Source of the DNA: Terrirhizobium terrae | GTDB taxonomy: Bacteria; Pseudomonadota; Alphaproteobacteria; Rhizobiales; Rhizobiaceae | Reading direction: 5' to 3' | DNA length: 64,000 nucleotides | NCBI RefSeq assembly: GCF_030323265.1 | Contig: NZ_CP104992.1 | Location: 1,177,501 to 1,241,500, forward strand | Shown here: positions 43,490-57,300 of the stretch, in pieces | How positions within the stretch are numbered: position 1 is the first letter of the stretch | Layout: each line of letters begins with the position of its first letter | Translations under genes and position numbers: made by a program | The notes under the pieces: generated by a model | What the model was told of the DNA's origin: nothing | Databases searched by the model: none | Seen by the model: only the letters and a program-made list of their open reading frames with translations

Positions 43490-44956
43490 TTATTTGGTGG
43501 CGACCACCTCGATCTTTGCCGGGCCGCCGTTATCGGTCCACATCGTCCTCAGCTGCGTCGCGATATTGTCCACGCTCTGCGTCGTGGTGAGCCCGGTCGG
43601 GAACGGATCGACGCCGAGCGATGCGTAGATATTGGCATAGGCGTTCTGCAGGTCGGCATAGGCCATATCCAGCTTGGCGTCGGCGAGGAGCGCATTCATC
43701 TCCTCGCGGATGAGGATCTGCTCGCTGGTCTTCTGCGCCACCGTCTCGTCGCGCACCTGCTTCAGGATGCGGTGCGAGACGTTGGAAAGCGCCGCCGCCG
43801 TGCCATAGGACTTGTTGAGATGCGCATAGCGGGTGCGGCTGATATGGACCTGGGTCATGACCGCCATCGCCACTGACAGGGACCGCGCGTCGAGCACTTC
43901 GCTCTGCGCATCGATCTTCTTGTTGACGGCCGGCAGGGCCGCGAGCTTCATCGCATTGAAGCTGACCTTGGCGCCCCAGGACAGCCAGTCATTGGTGGCG
44001 ATGAACTCGTTGGAATCATAGTTCGAGCCGGCATAGACGTTGAAGCCCGGCAGGATATCGAGAAGGGCGGCATTGACCTCCTTCTCGTTGATCCGCATGC
44101 GGTAGGCGACCTCACGCATTTCGGGCCGGTTTTCGGCGGCGACGCGGAACATTTCCGGCATGCTGTCCGGCACCGAGAGCTTGGTTCTGGTACGCTTCGG
44201 CACCGTCAGCGTGAAACTGGTGCCGGGTGTGACGTTCATCAGCGCCGCGAGCTGGCTCTTGGCGACCATCAGCTCGCCCTCCAGCATCTCGACCTCGCGC
44301 TTCACCTCGATCAGCTCGCGCTCATAGGTGAGAGCGACAAGCGGCGAGCTTTCACCGCCCGAGGAAAGACCGCGCGTATCGCGCAATGCCCGTGCGACGC
44401 GACCTTCAAGTGCCCGCATGCGGCCGACCAGACGCTGGTAACTGACAGCGCGCCAATAGGCGGTGCGGACGTCTTCTATCACCTTGTTGACGATGCGCCG
44501 TTTCATCTCCTCCTGGATCAGCGTCTCATCCGCCGCCTGCTTGGCGCGAACATAGGAAAGACCGAAATCTAGGATGTTCCACGAGAAGGTGAGGTCGCTC
44601 GTATAGATGCTGTCGTCACGGGTGGAAGGTGTCGATGCGTCGGCCTCGTTGCGGCCGGCATAACCCGCGCCGGCGACAAGCTTGGGAAGCGCGCTATAAC
44701 TGACGAGGTCCGCTTCGCGCATCTTCAGCGCGGCCTGCATGATCTCGACTTTCGTGTCCAGGTTGTATTTCAATGCCCTGGCCATCGCCTCGTAGAGGTC
44801 GATGGAGCCGACGATCGGCTCCTGGTTGGCGGTCGCCCTCATCAGTTTCTCGTTCGCGAAGGCAGCGTTCGCCTGGGGCGTGAACGGCTCCGTTTTGACC
44901 GTGCAGCCGGTTGCAAGCAACACGGCCGGCAAGGTCCAGATAAGCGGAAACTTCAC
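43490..44956 (-). CDS. TolC family outer-membrane efflux lipoprotein
   Basis: Outer-membrane channel protein of about 488 residues. A GTG start at 44956 (VKFPLIWTLPAVLLATGCTVKTEPF) follows GAGGTGA and gives a lipoprotein signal with the acylated cysteine in LLATGC. Two TolC-type repeat halves follow, rich in coiled-coil helices: YEAMARALKYNLDTKVEIMQAALKM, LTFSWNILDFGLSYVRAKQAAD, and in the second half YDSNEFIATNDWLSWGAKVSFN. It is the first gene of the minus-strand operon with the three HlyD-type adaptors and is divergent from the giant gene. The frame is intact. It supplies the outer-membrane exit of the proposed export system. Confidence 0.87.
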   Translation of the reverse strand: MKFPLIWTLPAVLLATGCTVKTEPFTPQANAAFANEKLMRATANQEPIVGSIDLYEAMARALKYNLDTKVEIMQAALKMREADLVSYSALPKLVAGAGYAGRNEADASTPSTRDDSIYTSDLTFSWNILDFGLSYVRAKQAADETLIQEEMKRRIVNKVIEDVRTAYWRAVSYQRLVGRMRALEGRVARALRDTRGLSSGGESSPLVALTYERELIEVKREVEMLEGELMVAKSQLAALMNVTPGTSFTLTVPKRTRTKLSVPDSMPEMFRVAAENRPEMREVAYRMRINEKEVNAALLDILPGFNVYAGSNYDSNEFIATNDWLSWGAKVSFNAMKLAALPAVNKKIDAQSEVLDARSLSVAMAVMTQVHISRTRYAHLNKSYGTAAALSNVSHRILKQVRDETVAQKTSEQILIREEMNALLADAKLDMAYADLQNAYANIYASLGVDPFPTGLTTTQSVDNIATQLRTMWTDNGGPAKIEVVATK

Positions 44957-45090
44957 TGCGTCACCTCGTAAGCAATTGCAACGAAGCCCTCGCGGTAAGC
45001 GATACAAGACAACGCGTGCTTCCGAACCAAATCGCTCCATCAACCCACAGATGGGGCGCTACGCTGTTCGGAAACCCAGGGCTTCATGAT

Positions 45091-45235
45091 CATTTACAAA
45101 TATGATTAACAACGGCCTAAAGAGTTAGCGAAAGCTAACGTGTGAGCCCGAATTCCACCTCCCGCGGTAGCTGCATACCCTCTTTCGATCGCCCGAAATG
45201 TCTCATTTTCCTGCGCATTTACACATATATGATTA
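45091..45235. promoter_or_regulatory. AT-rich direct repeats in the tolC-like/giant-gene divergent region
   Basis: CATTTACAAATATGATTAA (45091-45109) recurs as CATTTACACATATATGATTA (45216-45235), 125 bases apart, in the non-coding region 44957-45393. Between them GTTAGC-GAAA-GCTAAC (45124-45139) is a perfect 6-bp hairpin. A shared activator or repressor could set both transcripts; I see no gene in this region. Confidence 0.45.
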
Positions 45236-45393
45236 TTTGCTAAATTTTCGATATGAGAATTAGCCTTTTGTAAACAAACCAGGCTCCATTCTCGGAACTG
45301 TTAATCGGACAGGCCGTTGCTCGACTTTTTCGTTGGAGGTTGAGCGTCCAATCCGCGCGACCTGTCAGCGTAGCAGAGCGGGAGGCAATGCGC

Positions 45394-48300
45394 ATGAATG
45401 AGCACTTTTCTCGTCCCGGGAAAACGCTTTCGGCAGGCAAGAAAGATAAGAAAAAGACGAAGTCGAAGCGGGGGACGCAGGATCGGTTCGCCTCCTCTCT
45501 GATGGAACTCGAGCAGCGCATTGCCTTCGACGCCGCCGGTGCCGCAACCGTAGAACACACCAAGGATGAGCATTCCGCGACGCCTGATGACGGCGGTGAT
45601 GCCTCCCATCACCAGGATGCCGGGACGAAGGAAAGCGACGCCCTGTCGGCGGCGCTTGCCGCCGTTCCGGAACAGGGCCAGACGGAAACGCAACCGTTAG
45701 ACGAGCCCGCAAGACAGGTCGTGGTCGTCGACAGCTCGGTGCCCGACTACGAATCACTGCTGCAGGGAATTGACGGAGACTTCGAGGTCATCGTCCTGGA
45801 AAAGGGCCGCGACGGGGTCGAGCAGCTGGCCGAAGCGCTGTCCCACATGAAGGACATCGACGCCGTCCACATCATCTCCCACGGCGACGAAGGCAGGCTC
45901 TATCTCGGCTCGGCCGAGCTGACGATCGAGTCCATGGCCGGCGAATATGCCGACGAACTGGAGAGCCTGAAAGGTGCCCTGACAGACGACGCCGACATCA
46001 TGATCTATGGCTGCGATTTCGCCCGCGGCGAGCTTGGCCAGAACGCAGCCCGGATGATGGGCTACATGACCGGTGCCGACATCGCGGCATCGACCGACGC
46101 GACCGGTGCCTCGGACCTCGGCGGCGATTGGGATCTCGAATACCGCACCGGCGAGGTCGACACGAAGGTAGCGCCGACACTGGATGCCCAGCGCGACTAT
46201 GTCGAACTGATGAACGTGCAGGCCTCTGTCGGAAACGGCGCATTGCTGGTCGTATCCGGCCGGACCATCTACAGCGTCGATGTGACGACCGGCAAGGCGA
46301 CGGCAATCACGGTGGCGCCGACCACGGTGGGTGGCGTGACCGTGGGCGATACGCTGAACTCGCTCGCCGTGGATCAGACGAACGGCCTCATCTATTACAT
46401 GGATAGCAATGCGACGAGCACGAACCGCGCGCTGTTCGCCTATGACTTCGTCGGCAATACCCATATCCTGATCGACAATGACCTGACCAACAACGGTGCG
46501 GGGCTCAGCATCACCACCGGCACGAGCGGCGTTGGGGGTGGAGCAGCGACCTACTATAACGGCTCGCTCTATCTCGGCATCGAGAATGTCAGCGGCACGG
46601 ACGACCAGATCTGGCGCCTTACATTCAGCGGCAATGGACGTACGATCGCGAGCGCGCAAACGTTCGGTGTGGCGATACCCGGCAGCAATGACTGGGGCGA
46701 TTTCGCGATCGACACGACGAACAATTATCTTCTCAGCATCAACGGCGCGGCCAACACCATCACGCGCTATAATCTCTCGACCGGCGCGATCGTCAGCAGC
46801 TTCACCAACCCGACCGGCACGACCCTGGTACAGGGCGGTGGCGACCTGAACGGCAATACCTATCTCGTCGGCTCCTCGATCCAGCAGGTCAATATAACGA
46901 CGGGAGCCGCCATCGGCTCGGCGATCGCCATCACCACCAATGGCACGACCGCGATCGGCACCGTTGCCGATGGCGCCCGTTGGGTGCCCCCGACGGGTTC
47001 GATCGGTGACCAGATCTACGACGACAACAACACGAACGGTACGTTCGATAGCGGTGACGTCGGCATCGCCAATGTCACGGTGCAGCTGGTCGATGACGTG
47101 AACGGCAACGGCGTCGCCGATGCTGGCGAGCGGGTTCTGGCGACCGACACGACGAATGCGAACGGCACCTATCTGTTCACCGGCGTGCTGCCCGGCCAGT
47201 ATGTCGTCCGCGTCACCGACGCGAATGGTGTGCTCGGCGGTGCGACGGCGACGACGGCCACGACCCAATCCGCCGCCCTCACGCTTGTCGGCGCGGCAAA
47301 TGTCGCCGCCGATTTTGGCTATAACGCCCAGGCACCGGTCGTCGACCTGAATTCCGGCACCACCCCGACGCAGATCGTTACCAATGGCGGCACGCCGGGT
47401 ACGACCGGCTGGACCGTGGGCGGCAGCGGCGCAATTGCAAATGATGGCTTCGCTTGGCGGGACGCCGGCGGAACGGGCACACTGACCCAAGCGAACCTCT
47501 CTGGTTGGAGGGATGGTCTTGCCCCTTCCGGCGCGGCCCAGCTGACTTTTGATTTCGGCTGGAGTAACGACGTCACTCTGCTTGGCCTCTCTGCTGACAA
47601 CACCACACCGGCAACGCTGGAGATATCCATCGGCGGGGTCGTGTATGCACGCATCACGACTGGCACCACGAATGGCACGCCCAATACCGCAACCATAACC
47701 TATCTGAACGGAGCCAGCGGGTCGCCTGCGACCGTTGCTTCCAGCCTGCCGGCGGGGACGACAAGCTGGACCCGGACGCCGATCACCATCAATCTGCCAT
47801 CGACGGTAGCCGCGACCGGCAACCTAGTCTTCAGCTACTCCGCCGCCGGCGGCCTGCTCAACCCGAGCACCGACGACATATTCATCGACAATGTCAGCGC
47901 CTTCCGCAACGTCGATACCGTGGCCGGCGTGAACTACACGACCACCTATACCGAGAACGGTGCGGCGGTTTCAATCGGTGCCGCGGCCACCGACGTGCGC
48001 GACCTCGACAGCACGACCATCCGCTCCGCCACAATCGTACTGACCAATGCCCAGGCAGGCGACCTGCTGACTTTAGGCACGCTGCCAAGCGGCATTACCG
48101 GTTCGGTCGACACGTCCGTCGCCGGACAGGTCACGGTCACGCTGACCGGCGCGGCGACCAAGGCAAATTATGCGGCCGCAATCCGCGGCATCACCTTTTC
48201 CAACAGCGGCGACAATCCCGGCACGACCGCACGCGTGATCAATGTCACGGTCAGCGATGGTGGCCTGACATCGGCCGTCGCCACATCGACGATCAGCGTC

Positions 48301-51300
48301 ATCGCCGTCGATGACGCGCCGGTGAACACACTGCCAGCATCCGGCTGGACGACCAACGAGGACGCCAGCGTCGCGCTCTCCGGCCTGTCGATCGCCGATG
48401 TCGATGCCGGAACCGGCGCGATGACGGTGACGCTGAATGTCGCGACCGGCACGATCACCGCCACATCAGGCGGCAGCGTCACGGTGGCCGGCTCCGGGAC
48501 AAGCACGATCACGCTTTCCGGCACGCTCGCCAATATCAACGCCTATCTCGCCTCCGCGGCCGCGCCGATCTACGTACCCGTCGCCGATGCCAATGGCACC
48601 GTCGTGTTGACCATGACGACGAACGACAACGGCAATAGCGGCACAGGCGGCCCGCTGACGGATGTCGATACCCGCACCATCACCATCAATGCGGTCAACG
48701 ACGCGCCTGTCATCGACCTCGACGGCTCGAGCGCTGGTACCGGCTATTCGATCGGCTATACGGAAAACGCTGCGGGCGTGGCGATCGCCAATACCAACAA
48801 TTCCGTCATCGACGTCGACAACACTAACATAGCCTCGGCCACGATCGTGATCACCAACGGTCAGGCGGGCGACGTGCTTGCCGCCAACGGCGCACTGCCG
48901 ACCGGCATCACCGCGAGCTACAATTCTGCGACCTACACGCTGACGCTGACGGGATCGGCCACCAAAGCCGCCTATCAGACCGCGCTGGCACAGATCCTCT
49001 ATTCCTCCACCTCGGACAATCCGACCATTGGCGGCACGGCAGCCGGTCGCAATATCAGCGTTACAGTCAATGACGGCGCGCTTGCGTCGAATACCGCCGT
49101 GACCACGGTTGCCGTGACCGCCGTCAACGACGCCCCGGTCAACACGCTGCCGGCCGCTGGCTGGTCGACCAATGAGGATACCAGCATCGCGTTGACCGGC
49201 CTCTCCATCGCCGATCTCGATGCCGCAGGCGGCACGATGACGGTGACGCTCAATGTCGGCACCGGCACGCTCACCGCCACGTCGGGCGGCAGCGTCACCG
49301 TTTCGGGCTCGGGCACCGCCACCCTGGCGCTGACCGGTACGCTCGCCAATATCAACGCCTATCTCGCCTCCGCCTCTGCACCGATCTACATCCCCGTCGC
49401 CGATGCCAATGGCTCGGTCACATTGACCATGACCACCAGCGACGGCGGCAATACCGGCACCGGCGGGACGCTGACGGATATCGACACGCGTTCGATCACG
49501 ATCGCCGCCGTCAACGACGCGCCGATCCTCGACCTCGATACGGCAAGCGGCGGCACGGGCTATTCGACGAGCTACACCGAAAACGGCACGGGCGTCGCGA
49601 TCACCGGTACGGCCAGCCTGATCACCGACGTCGACAACGCAAACATGAGCTCGCTGACGGTGGTGATCGCCAACGGCCAGGCGGGCGACGTGCTGGCGCT
49701 GAGCAGCGCGGTGCCCGGCATCACCGCCAGCTACAATGCGGCAACCTTCACCCTCACACTGACCGGCTCCGCCACCAAGGCGGATTATCAGACGGCGCTG
49801 CAGGCGGTCCGCTATTCCTCTACGTCGGAAAACCCGTCGACCATCGCACGCACCATCAACGTCACCACCAATGACGGTGCCGCCAATTCCAATACGGCGG
49901 TCGCGACGGTCAACGTGATCGCGGTCAACGATGCGCCGGTCAACACCGTGCCCGGCCCGGCGACAGTTCAGGAAGACGTGCTGACGGCGATCACCGGCCT
50001 CTCGGTGACCGATGTCGACAGCACCAATGTCACCGTTACCCTGACGGTGGCGAACGGCATCCTCTCGCCGTCGACCACGGCCGGCACGGTGACCGGATCC
50101 GGCACCGGGACGGTGACGGTCTCGGGCACCCAGGCGCAGGTGAACAGCGTTCTCGCCTCGCTGCGCTACCAGGGCAATGCCGATTACAACGGCTCCGACA
50201 CGCTGACCATGGTGACCTCGGACGGCTCTCTTTCCGACACCGATACCGTCGCGATCACCGTGACGCCGGTCGCAGATATCGTGGCCGACACTGTGACGAC
50301 GACGGAAGACACGCCGGCAAGCTTCAACGTCATCACCGGCACCAACGGCGCATCCGCCGACAATTTCGAAAATTCCGGCCGGACGCTGACCTCCGTCACC
50401 CAGCCGCCTGCCGGCCAGGGCACCGTCACATTCAATGCCGACGGCACGATCACCTACACGCCGACCGCCAATTTCAACGGCCAGACAAGCTTCACCTATA
50501 CGGTCACATCCGGCGGCGTGACCGAGACGGCGACCGTCACGGTCAATGTCACGGCCGTCAACGATGCGCCTGTCAACGCGCTCCCCGCTTCCGGCTGGGC
50601 GACGAATGAAGATGCCAGCGTCGCATTGAGCGGCCTGTCGATCACCGACGTCGATGCCGGCACCGGCACGATGACCGTGCAGCTGGCCGTCACCGCCGGC
50701 AGCATCACGGCCACTTCGGGCGGCAGCGTAACCGTTTCTGGTTCGGGAACCGCCACGATTACGCTCACCGGCACGCTTGCCAATATCAACGCCTATCTCG
50801 CCTCCGCCGCAGCCCCCGTCTATACGCCGGTCGCCAATGCCAGCGGCAGCGTGACGCTGACCATGACCACCAGCGACGGCGGCAATACCGGCACGGGCGG
50901 CACGCTGACCGATGTCGATACGCGGCCCATCACCATCTCTGCCGTCAACGATGCCCCGGTCAACACCTTGCCCGGCAGTTACTCGACGGCGGAAGACACG
51001 TCCGTCGGCCTCACCGGCATCCAGATCTCCGATGTCGATGCCGCGACCGGCACGATGACGGTGACGCTCGGCGTCAATTCCGGCCTCCTGACGGCCAGTG
51101 CCGCCGGCGGCGTCACGATATCGGGTTCCGGCACGGGCACGATCACGCTCACCGGCACGCTCGCCAACATCAATACCTTCCTCGCCGGCGCATCCCGCCC
51201 GACCTTCACGCCCGTCGCCGATTTCAACGGCGCCGTAACCTTGACCATGACCACCAATGACGGCGGCAATACCGGCTCCGGTGGCGCGCTGACAGATGTC

Positions 51301-54300
51301 GATACGTCGACGATTACGGTCACCGCTGTCAACGATGCACCGGTACTCGATCTCGACGCATCCGGCGCGGGCACGGGCTTTACGACCAGCTATACGGAAA
51401 ACGGCACGGGTGTCGCGATCGTCGATACCGATGTGCTGGTAACCGATGTCGACAATGTCAACATGACCTCGGCCACGATCGTCATCGCCAACGGCCAAGC
51501 GGGCGACGCTCTCTCCGTTTCGGGTACGCTGCCGACCGGGATTTCCTTCAGCTACAATGTCGCGACCTTCACCCTGACGCTCTCCGGTTCGGCCAGCAAG
51601 GCGGATTACCAGACGGCGCTGCAGCAGATCCGGTATTCGTCGAGCTCCGACGACCCAGGTTCGACAGCACGTACGATCAACATCTTCGTCAACGATGGCG
51701 CGGCGAATTCCAACACTGCCGTCGCGACCGTCTCGGTCATCCCGGTCAACGACCCGCCTGTCAACACGCTGCCGGCAAGCTATTCGCTGGCCGAGGACGG
51801 TACGCTTGCCCTGAGCGGTCTTTCAGTCGCCGATCCGGATTCCGGCACCGTGACGATGACGGTCTCGCTCGGCGTCAATTCCGGCACGATCGCCGCGACC
51901 AGCAGCGGCGGCGTCACGGTCTCTGGCTCGGGCACCGGCACGATCACGCTGTCCGGCACGCTTGCCAATATCAACGCCTATCTGGCGGCAGGCGCCAGCC
52001 AGCCGGTCTATACGCCGGTCGCCGATTTCAACGGCGCCGTGACCCTGACCATGACGAGCAGCGACGGCTCGCTCACCGATACCGACAGCCGCACGATCAC
52101 CGTGACACCGATGGCGGACATCACCAACGATACGGTGACGACCAACGAAGACACGGCGACGGTGATCACCGTCAACGCGAACGACACATTCGAAAATGCC
52201 GGTCACACGATCACCGCGATCAATGGCAGCTCGATCGTCTCCAATGGCGTTGTGGCTGTTACGAACGGCACCGTCCGCCTCAACGCCGACGGCACGCTGA
52301 CCTTCACCCCGGCGGCCGACTACAATGGCCAGACGACCTTCACCTACACCGTGACATCAGGCGGCGTCACCGAGACGGCGACCGTGACCGTCAATGTCAC
52401 CGCCGTGAACGATGCGCCTGTCAACGCCGTGCCGAGCGCGCAGACGACGGCCGAGGACTCGGCCCTGTCGATCAGCGGCGTCAGCGTTTCGGATGTCGAT
52501 GGCGGCTCGCTGACCACGACCGTCAGCGTCACCAATGGTGCGCTCTCGGTTACGGCCGGAGGCGGCGCGACGATCAGCAACAACGGCACCGGCACGGTCA
52601 CGATCTCCGGTACGGCAGCGCAGATCAATGCAGCACTTGCCGGCCTCTCGTATACGCCGACAGCCGATTATAACGGCTCGGCTCAGCTGACCGTCGTCAC
52701 CTCCGACGGCGCGCTCTCCGATACCGACGGCATCGCCATCACCGTGACCCCGGTCGCCGATATCGCCAACGACACGGTGACGACCAACGAGGACACGGCG
52801 GTGACGATCACCGTCAACGCGAACGACACGTTCGAAAATGCTGGCCACCAGATCACCGCGATCAATGGGACGGCAGTCTCCGTCAACGGCACGATCGCGG
52901 TCGCCAACGGCACTGCGCGTCTGAATGCCGACGGCACGATCACCTTCACGCCGGCTGCCGACTATAACGGGCAGACGACCTTCACCTATGCCGTTACCTC
53001 CGGCGGCGTCACCGAGACGGCAACCGTTACCGTCAATGTCACGCCCGTCAACGATGCGCCCGTCAACACCGTACCCGGCGCCCAGACGATCGCCGAGGAC
53101 GGCACGATCACCTTTTCGACTGCCGCCGGCAATGCGATCTCGGTTGCCGATATCGATAGCGGCACACTGACGGTGACGCTCAATGTCACCAACGGCGCCT
53201 TCTCGCTGTCCGGCATCACCGGCCTGACCTTCACGACCGGCGACGGCACGTCCGATGCGACCATGACCTTCTCCGGCACGGCTGCCGCGATCAACGCGGC
53301 GCTGGCCGGTGCGACCTATGTGCCGACCCGCGACTATAACGGCCCGGCGCAGATCTCGCTCAGCACCTCGGACGGAACGCTCACCGACAGCGACACGATC
53401 GCCGTCACCGTCACCGCAGTCGCCGATATCGCCAACGATTCCGTCTCGACTGACGAAGATGTCGCGGTCACCATCCCGGTTCTCGCCAACGACACGTTCG
53501 ACAATCCGGGCCGCACGATCACCGCCATCAACGGCACGGCGATTGCCGCCGGCGGCACGGTTGCCGTCAGCAATGGCAGCGTGCAGCTGACGGAGGGCGG
53601 TCAGCTCGTTTTCACTCCGACGCTCGACTATAACGGCGTCACCACCTTCACCTATACCGTCACCTCGGGCGGCGTCACCGAGACGGGAACCGTCACGGTC
53701 GCGGTCGCCTCGATCAACACGCCGCCGGTCAACACCATTCCGACGAGCTACACGACGCTGGAAGACACGGCGCTCGGCCTCACCGGCTTGTCCATATCCG
53801 ATGCAGACGCCGGTTCGGGGACGGTTTCCGTCACGCTCGCCGTCGATAGCGGCATCCTGACCGCCGCCAATGCCGCTGGTGTCACGGTCTCCGGCAGCGG
53901 CTCCGGCCAGGTCGTGCTGTCAGGCACGATCTCCGCCATCAACGCCTATCTTTCGGGCGCCTCCCGGCCGAGCTTCACGCCCGCCGCCAATTCCGTCGCC
54001 GGCGTCACACTGACGATGACGACCAACGACAATGGCAATACCGGTGGCCCGTCGCTGACGGATATCGATACGGCCAGCATCTCGATCACGCCGGTCAACG
54101 ATGCCCCGGCCGGCACCGACAAGACGATCACGCTGACGGAAGACGGCAGCTACACGTTCACAGCCGCCGATTTCGGCTTTACCGACCCGAACGACAGCCC
54201 GACCAACACGCTTTCTGCCGTCGTCATCAACACGCTGCCGACCAATGGCGTGCTGTCGCTCGGCGGCGTGCCGGTCACGGCCGGCCAGGTCGTCAATGCG

Positions 54301-57300
54301 GCCAGCATCGGCAGCCTCACCTTCACGCCGACCGCCAATGCGAACGGCACAGCCCTCGCCTCCTTCACCTTCCAGGTGCGCGACAACGGCGGTACCACCA
54401 ATGGCGGCATCGACACGGACCAGACGCCGAACACGATCACCTTCAATGTCACGGCGGTCAACGACGCGCCGGTCAACACCCTGCCCGGCAGCTTCGCCAC
54501 CAATGAGGATACGGCGCTCGCCCTCACCGGTCTGTCGGTATCGGATGTCGATGCCGGCAACGGCAATGTCACGGTGACACTATCGGTCGGCTCCGGCACG
54601 CTCGCCGCTACGGCCGGCGGCAGTGTCGCGGTCTCCGGTTCGGGCACCGGCAGCATCACGCTCACCGGCACGGTCGCCAATATCAACGCCTTCCTCGGCG
54701 GTGCTTCGCGGCCGGTCTATACGCCGGTCGCCAATGCCAATGGCGCGGTGACGCTGACCATGGTCACCAACGATGGCGGCAATACCGGCACGGGCGGCGC
54801 GCTCTCGGACACCGATACGGCGACGATCTCGATCGCACCGGTCAACGATGCCCCGGTCGGCTCCAATACCGCGATCAGCACCAATGAGGACACCGTGTTC
54901 TCCGGCACGCTGCCGGTCGCGACTGACGTGGACGGCGATGCGCTGACCTATTCCGCCGGCTCGACCGGTCCCTCGCATGGTATCGTGGTCGTCAACGCCA
55001 ACGGCACATATACCTACGCACCCGCAGCGAATTTCAATGGCACCGACACCTTCACCTATCGCGTCAGCGACGGCACCGCGACAGTCGAATACACGGTCTC
55101 GGTCACGGTAAACGCCGTAAACGACGCACCTGTTGCGGCCAATGACAGCGCCCAGACGGCCGCCAACAACAATATCGCGGCCAATGTCCTGACAAACGAC
55201 TCTGATGTCGACGGCGACACGCTGACGGTCTCGCAGGTCAATGGCGTTGCCGGCAATGTCGGCGTTGCAGTCGCGGGCTCCAATGGCGGCACGTTCACGA
55301 TCGGCGCCAATGGCGCGGCGGTCTTCAATCCGGGCACCGCTTTCGTCGATCTCGCCGCGGGCCAGACGCGCACGAGCTCCATCACCTACCAGGTCTCGGA
55401 CGGCAATGGCGGCACGGCCACCGCGACCTTTACCGTCACCGTCACGGGCATCAACGATGCGCCCGTCTCGACCCCGATCGCCAACCAGAATTCCAGTGAC
55501 GCCCAGGCGATCTCGCTCAATGTTTCCGGCAATTTCAGCGATCCGGATGCCGGCGACAGCCTGACCTTTACCGCAACCAGCCTGCCGCCCGGCCTGTCGA
55601 TCAGCGCAGCCGGCGTGATCACCGGCACGATCAACCGCAGCGCCAGCCTCACCGGCCCCTATTCGGTCACCGTGACCGCGACCGACAGCGCAGGTGCGCA
55701 GTCGAGCCGCAGCTTCACATGGGCCGTCGCCAACCCGGCGCCGATCGCCGGAAACGATTCCTTCGCCACCACCGAAAATGCCTCGATCAACGGCTCGGTG
55801 CTGACCAATGACAGCGACCCGGATGGCGATCCGATCACCGTGTCGGCCGTCGGCGGAAGTGGCGCCGGCGTCGGTGCGGCGGTCGCCGGCTCCAACGGCG
55901 GCACTTTCACCATCAATGCCGATGGTACCTACGCCTTTAACCCGGGCACCGCATTCGACAACCTCGCAGCGGGCCAGACCCGTACGACCGCAGTGACCTA
56001 CACTATCTCCGACGGCCAGGGCGGCACGGCAACCGCAACCGTGACCGTTACGGTGACCGGTCAGAACGATGCGCCGGTCGCGGTCAACGACACGTTCACC
56101 ACCAACGAGGATACCGCCGTCACCTTCAACGTGCTGGCGAACGACTCGGATGTCGATGGCGGCACGCTTTCTGTCACGGCAATCAACGGCACCGCGATCT
56201 CGGCCGGCAACCCAGTGACGGTAACGGGCGGCGTGGTATCGCTCAATGCCAATGGCACGCTGACCTTCACACCCGCCGCCAATTACAACGGCAGCCCGAG
56301 CTTCACCTATACCGTCTCCGACGGCCAGGGCGGTGCGACCACGGCGACTGTCAACGGCACGGTCAATCCGGTACAGGACCCGCCGGTCGCGACCGATGAC
56401 ACATTCACCACCAATGAGGACACAGCCGTCACATTCGACGTACGGTCCAACGATCTCGGATGTCGACGGCGATCCGCTGACGGTAACGCGCATCAACGGC
56501 ACGGCGATCTCCTCCGGCGGCTCGGTCGCCGTGACCGGCGGCACGGTGACGCTGAATGCCAATGGCACGCTGACTTTCACGCCGGCTGCCAACTACAATG
56601 GCAGCCCGACCTTCACCTACACGATCTCCGACGGCCAGGGTGGAACCGCGACGGCAACGGTCAATGGCACGGTCAGTCCGGTGCAGGATCCGCCGGTCGC
56701 CGGCAACGACGCGTTCACCACCGCCGAAGACACTCCGACGACGATCTCCGTTCTCGGCAATGACAGCGATCCGGACGGCGACGCGCTGACGATCACTGCC
56801 GTCAACGGCACGGCGATCACCTCCGGCGCAACGGTTTCCGTCACCGGCGGCGCGGTGACGCTGAATGCAAATGGCACGCTCACCTTCACGCCGACAGCCA
56901 ACTACAATGGCAGCCCTAGCTTCACCTATACGATCTCGGACGGAAACGGAGGCACGGCGACCGCAACCGTCAACGGCACGGTTACACCGATCAATGATGC
57001 CCCGGTTGCCGGCAATGACACATTCACGACCGCCGAGGATACGGCGGTCAACATCAACGTCCGCGCCAACGATTCCGATGTCGACGGCGACACGCTGACG
57101 ATCACGCAGATCAACGGCACTGCGATCGTGTCCGGTGCGACGGTTTCCGTCACCGGCGGCACGGTGACGCTCAATGCCAACGGCACGCTGACCTTCACCC
57201 CGGCCGCGAACTACAACGGCAGCCCGAGCTTCACCTATACGGTCTCGGACGGCAACGGTGGCACAGCGACCGCAACCGTCAACGGCACAGTGACGCCGGT

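Noticed and set aside
34448..45393. Genomic island or mobile element carrying the octad and export genes
   Set aside because: I see no integrase, transposase, tRNA border, att-like repeat or obvious base-composition change at the edges.
48466..51498. A 1,010-codon minus-strand open frame within the giant gene
   Set aside because: It lies antisense to the cadherin modules, has a low-complexity Arg/Asp/Gly-rich translation and repeats with their period. It is a shadow of GC-rich repeats. The same applies to minus-strand frames at 54580-56592, 56429-58303, 60056-61315 and 62231-63196.
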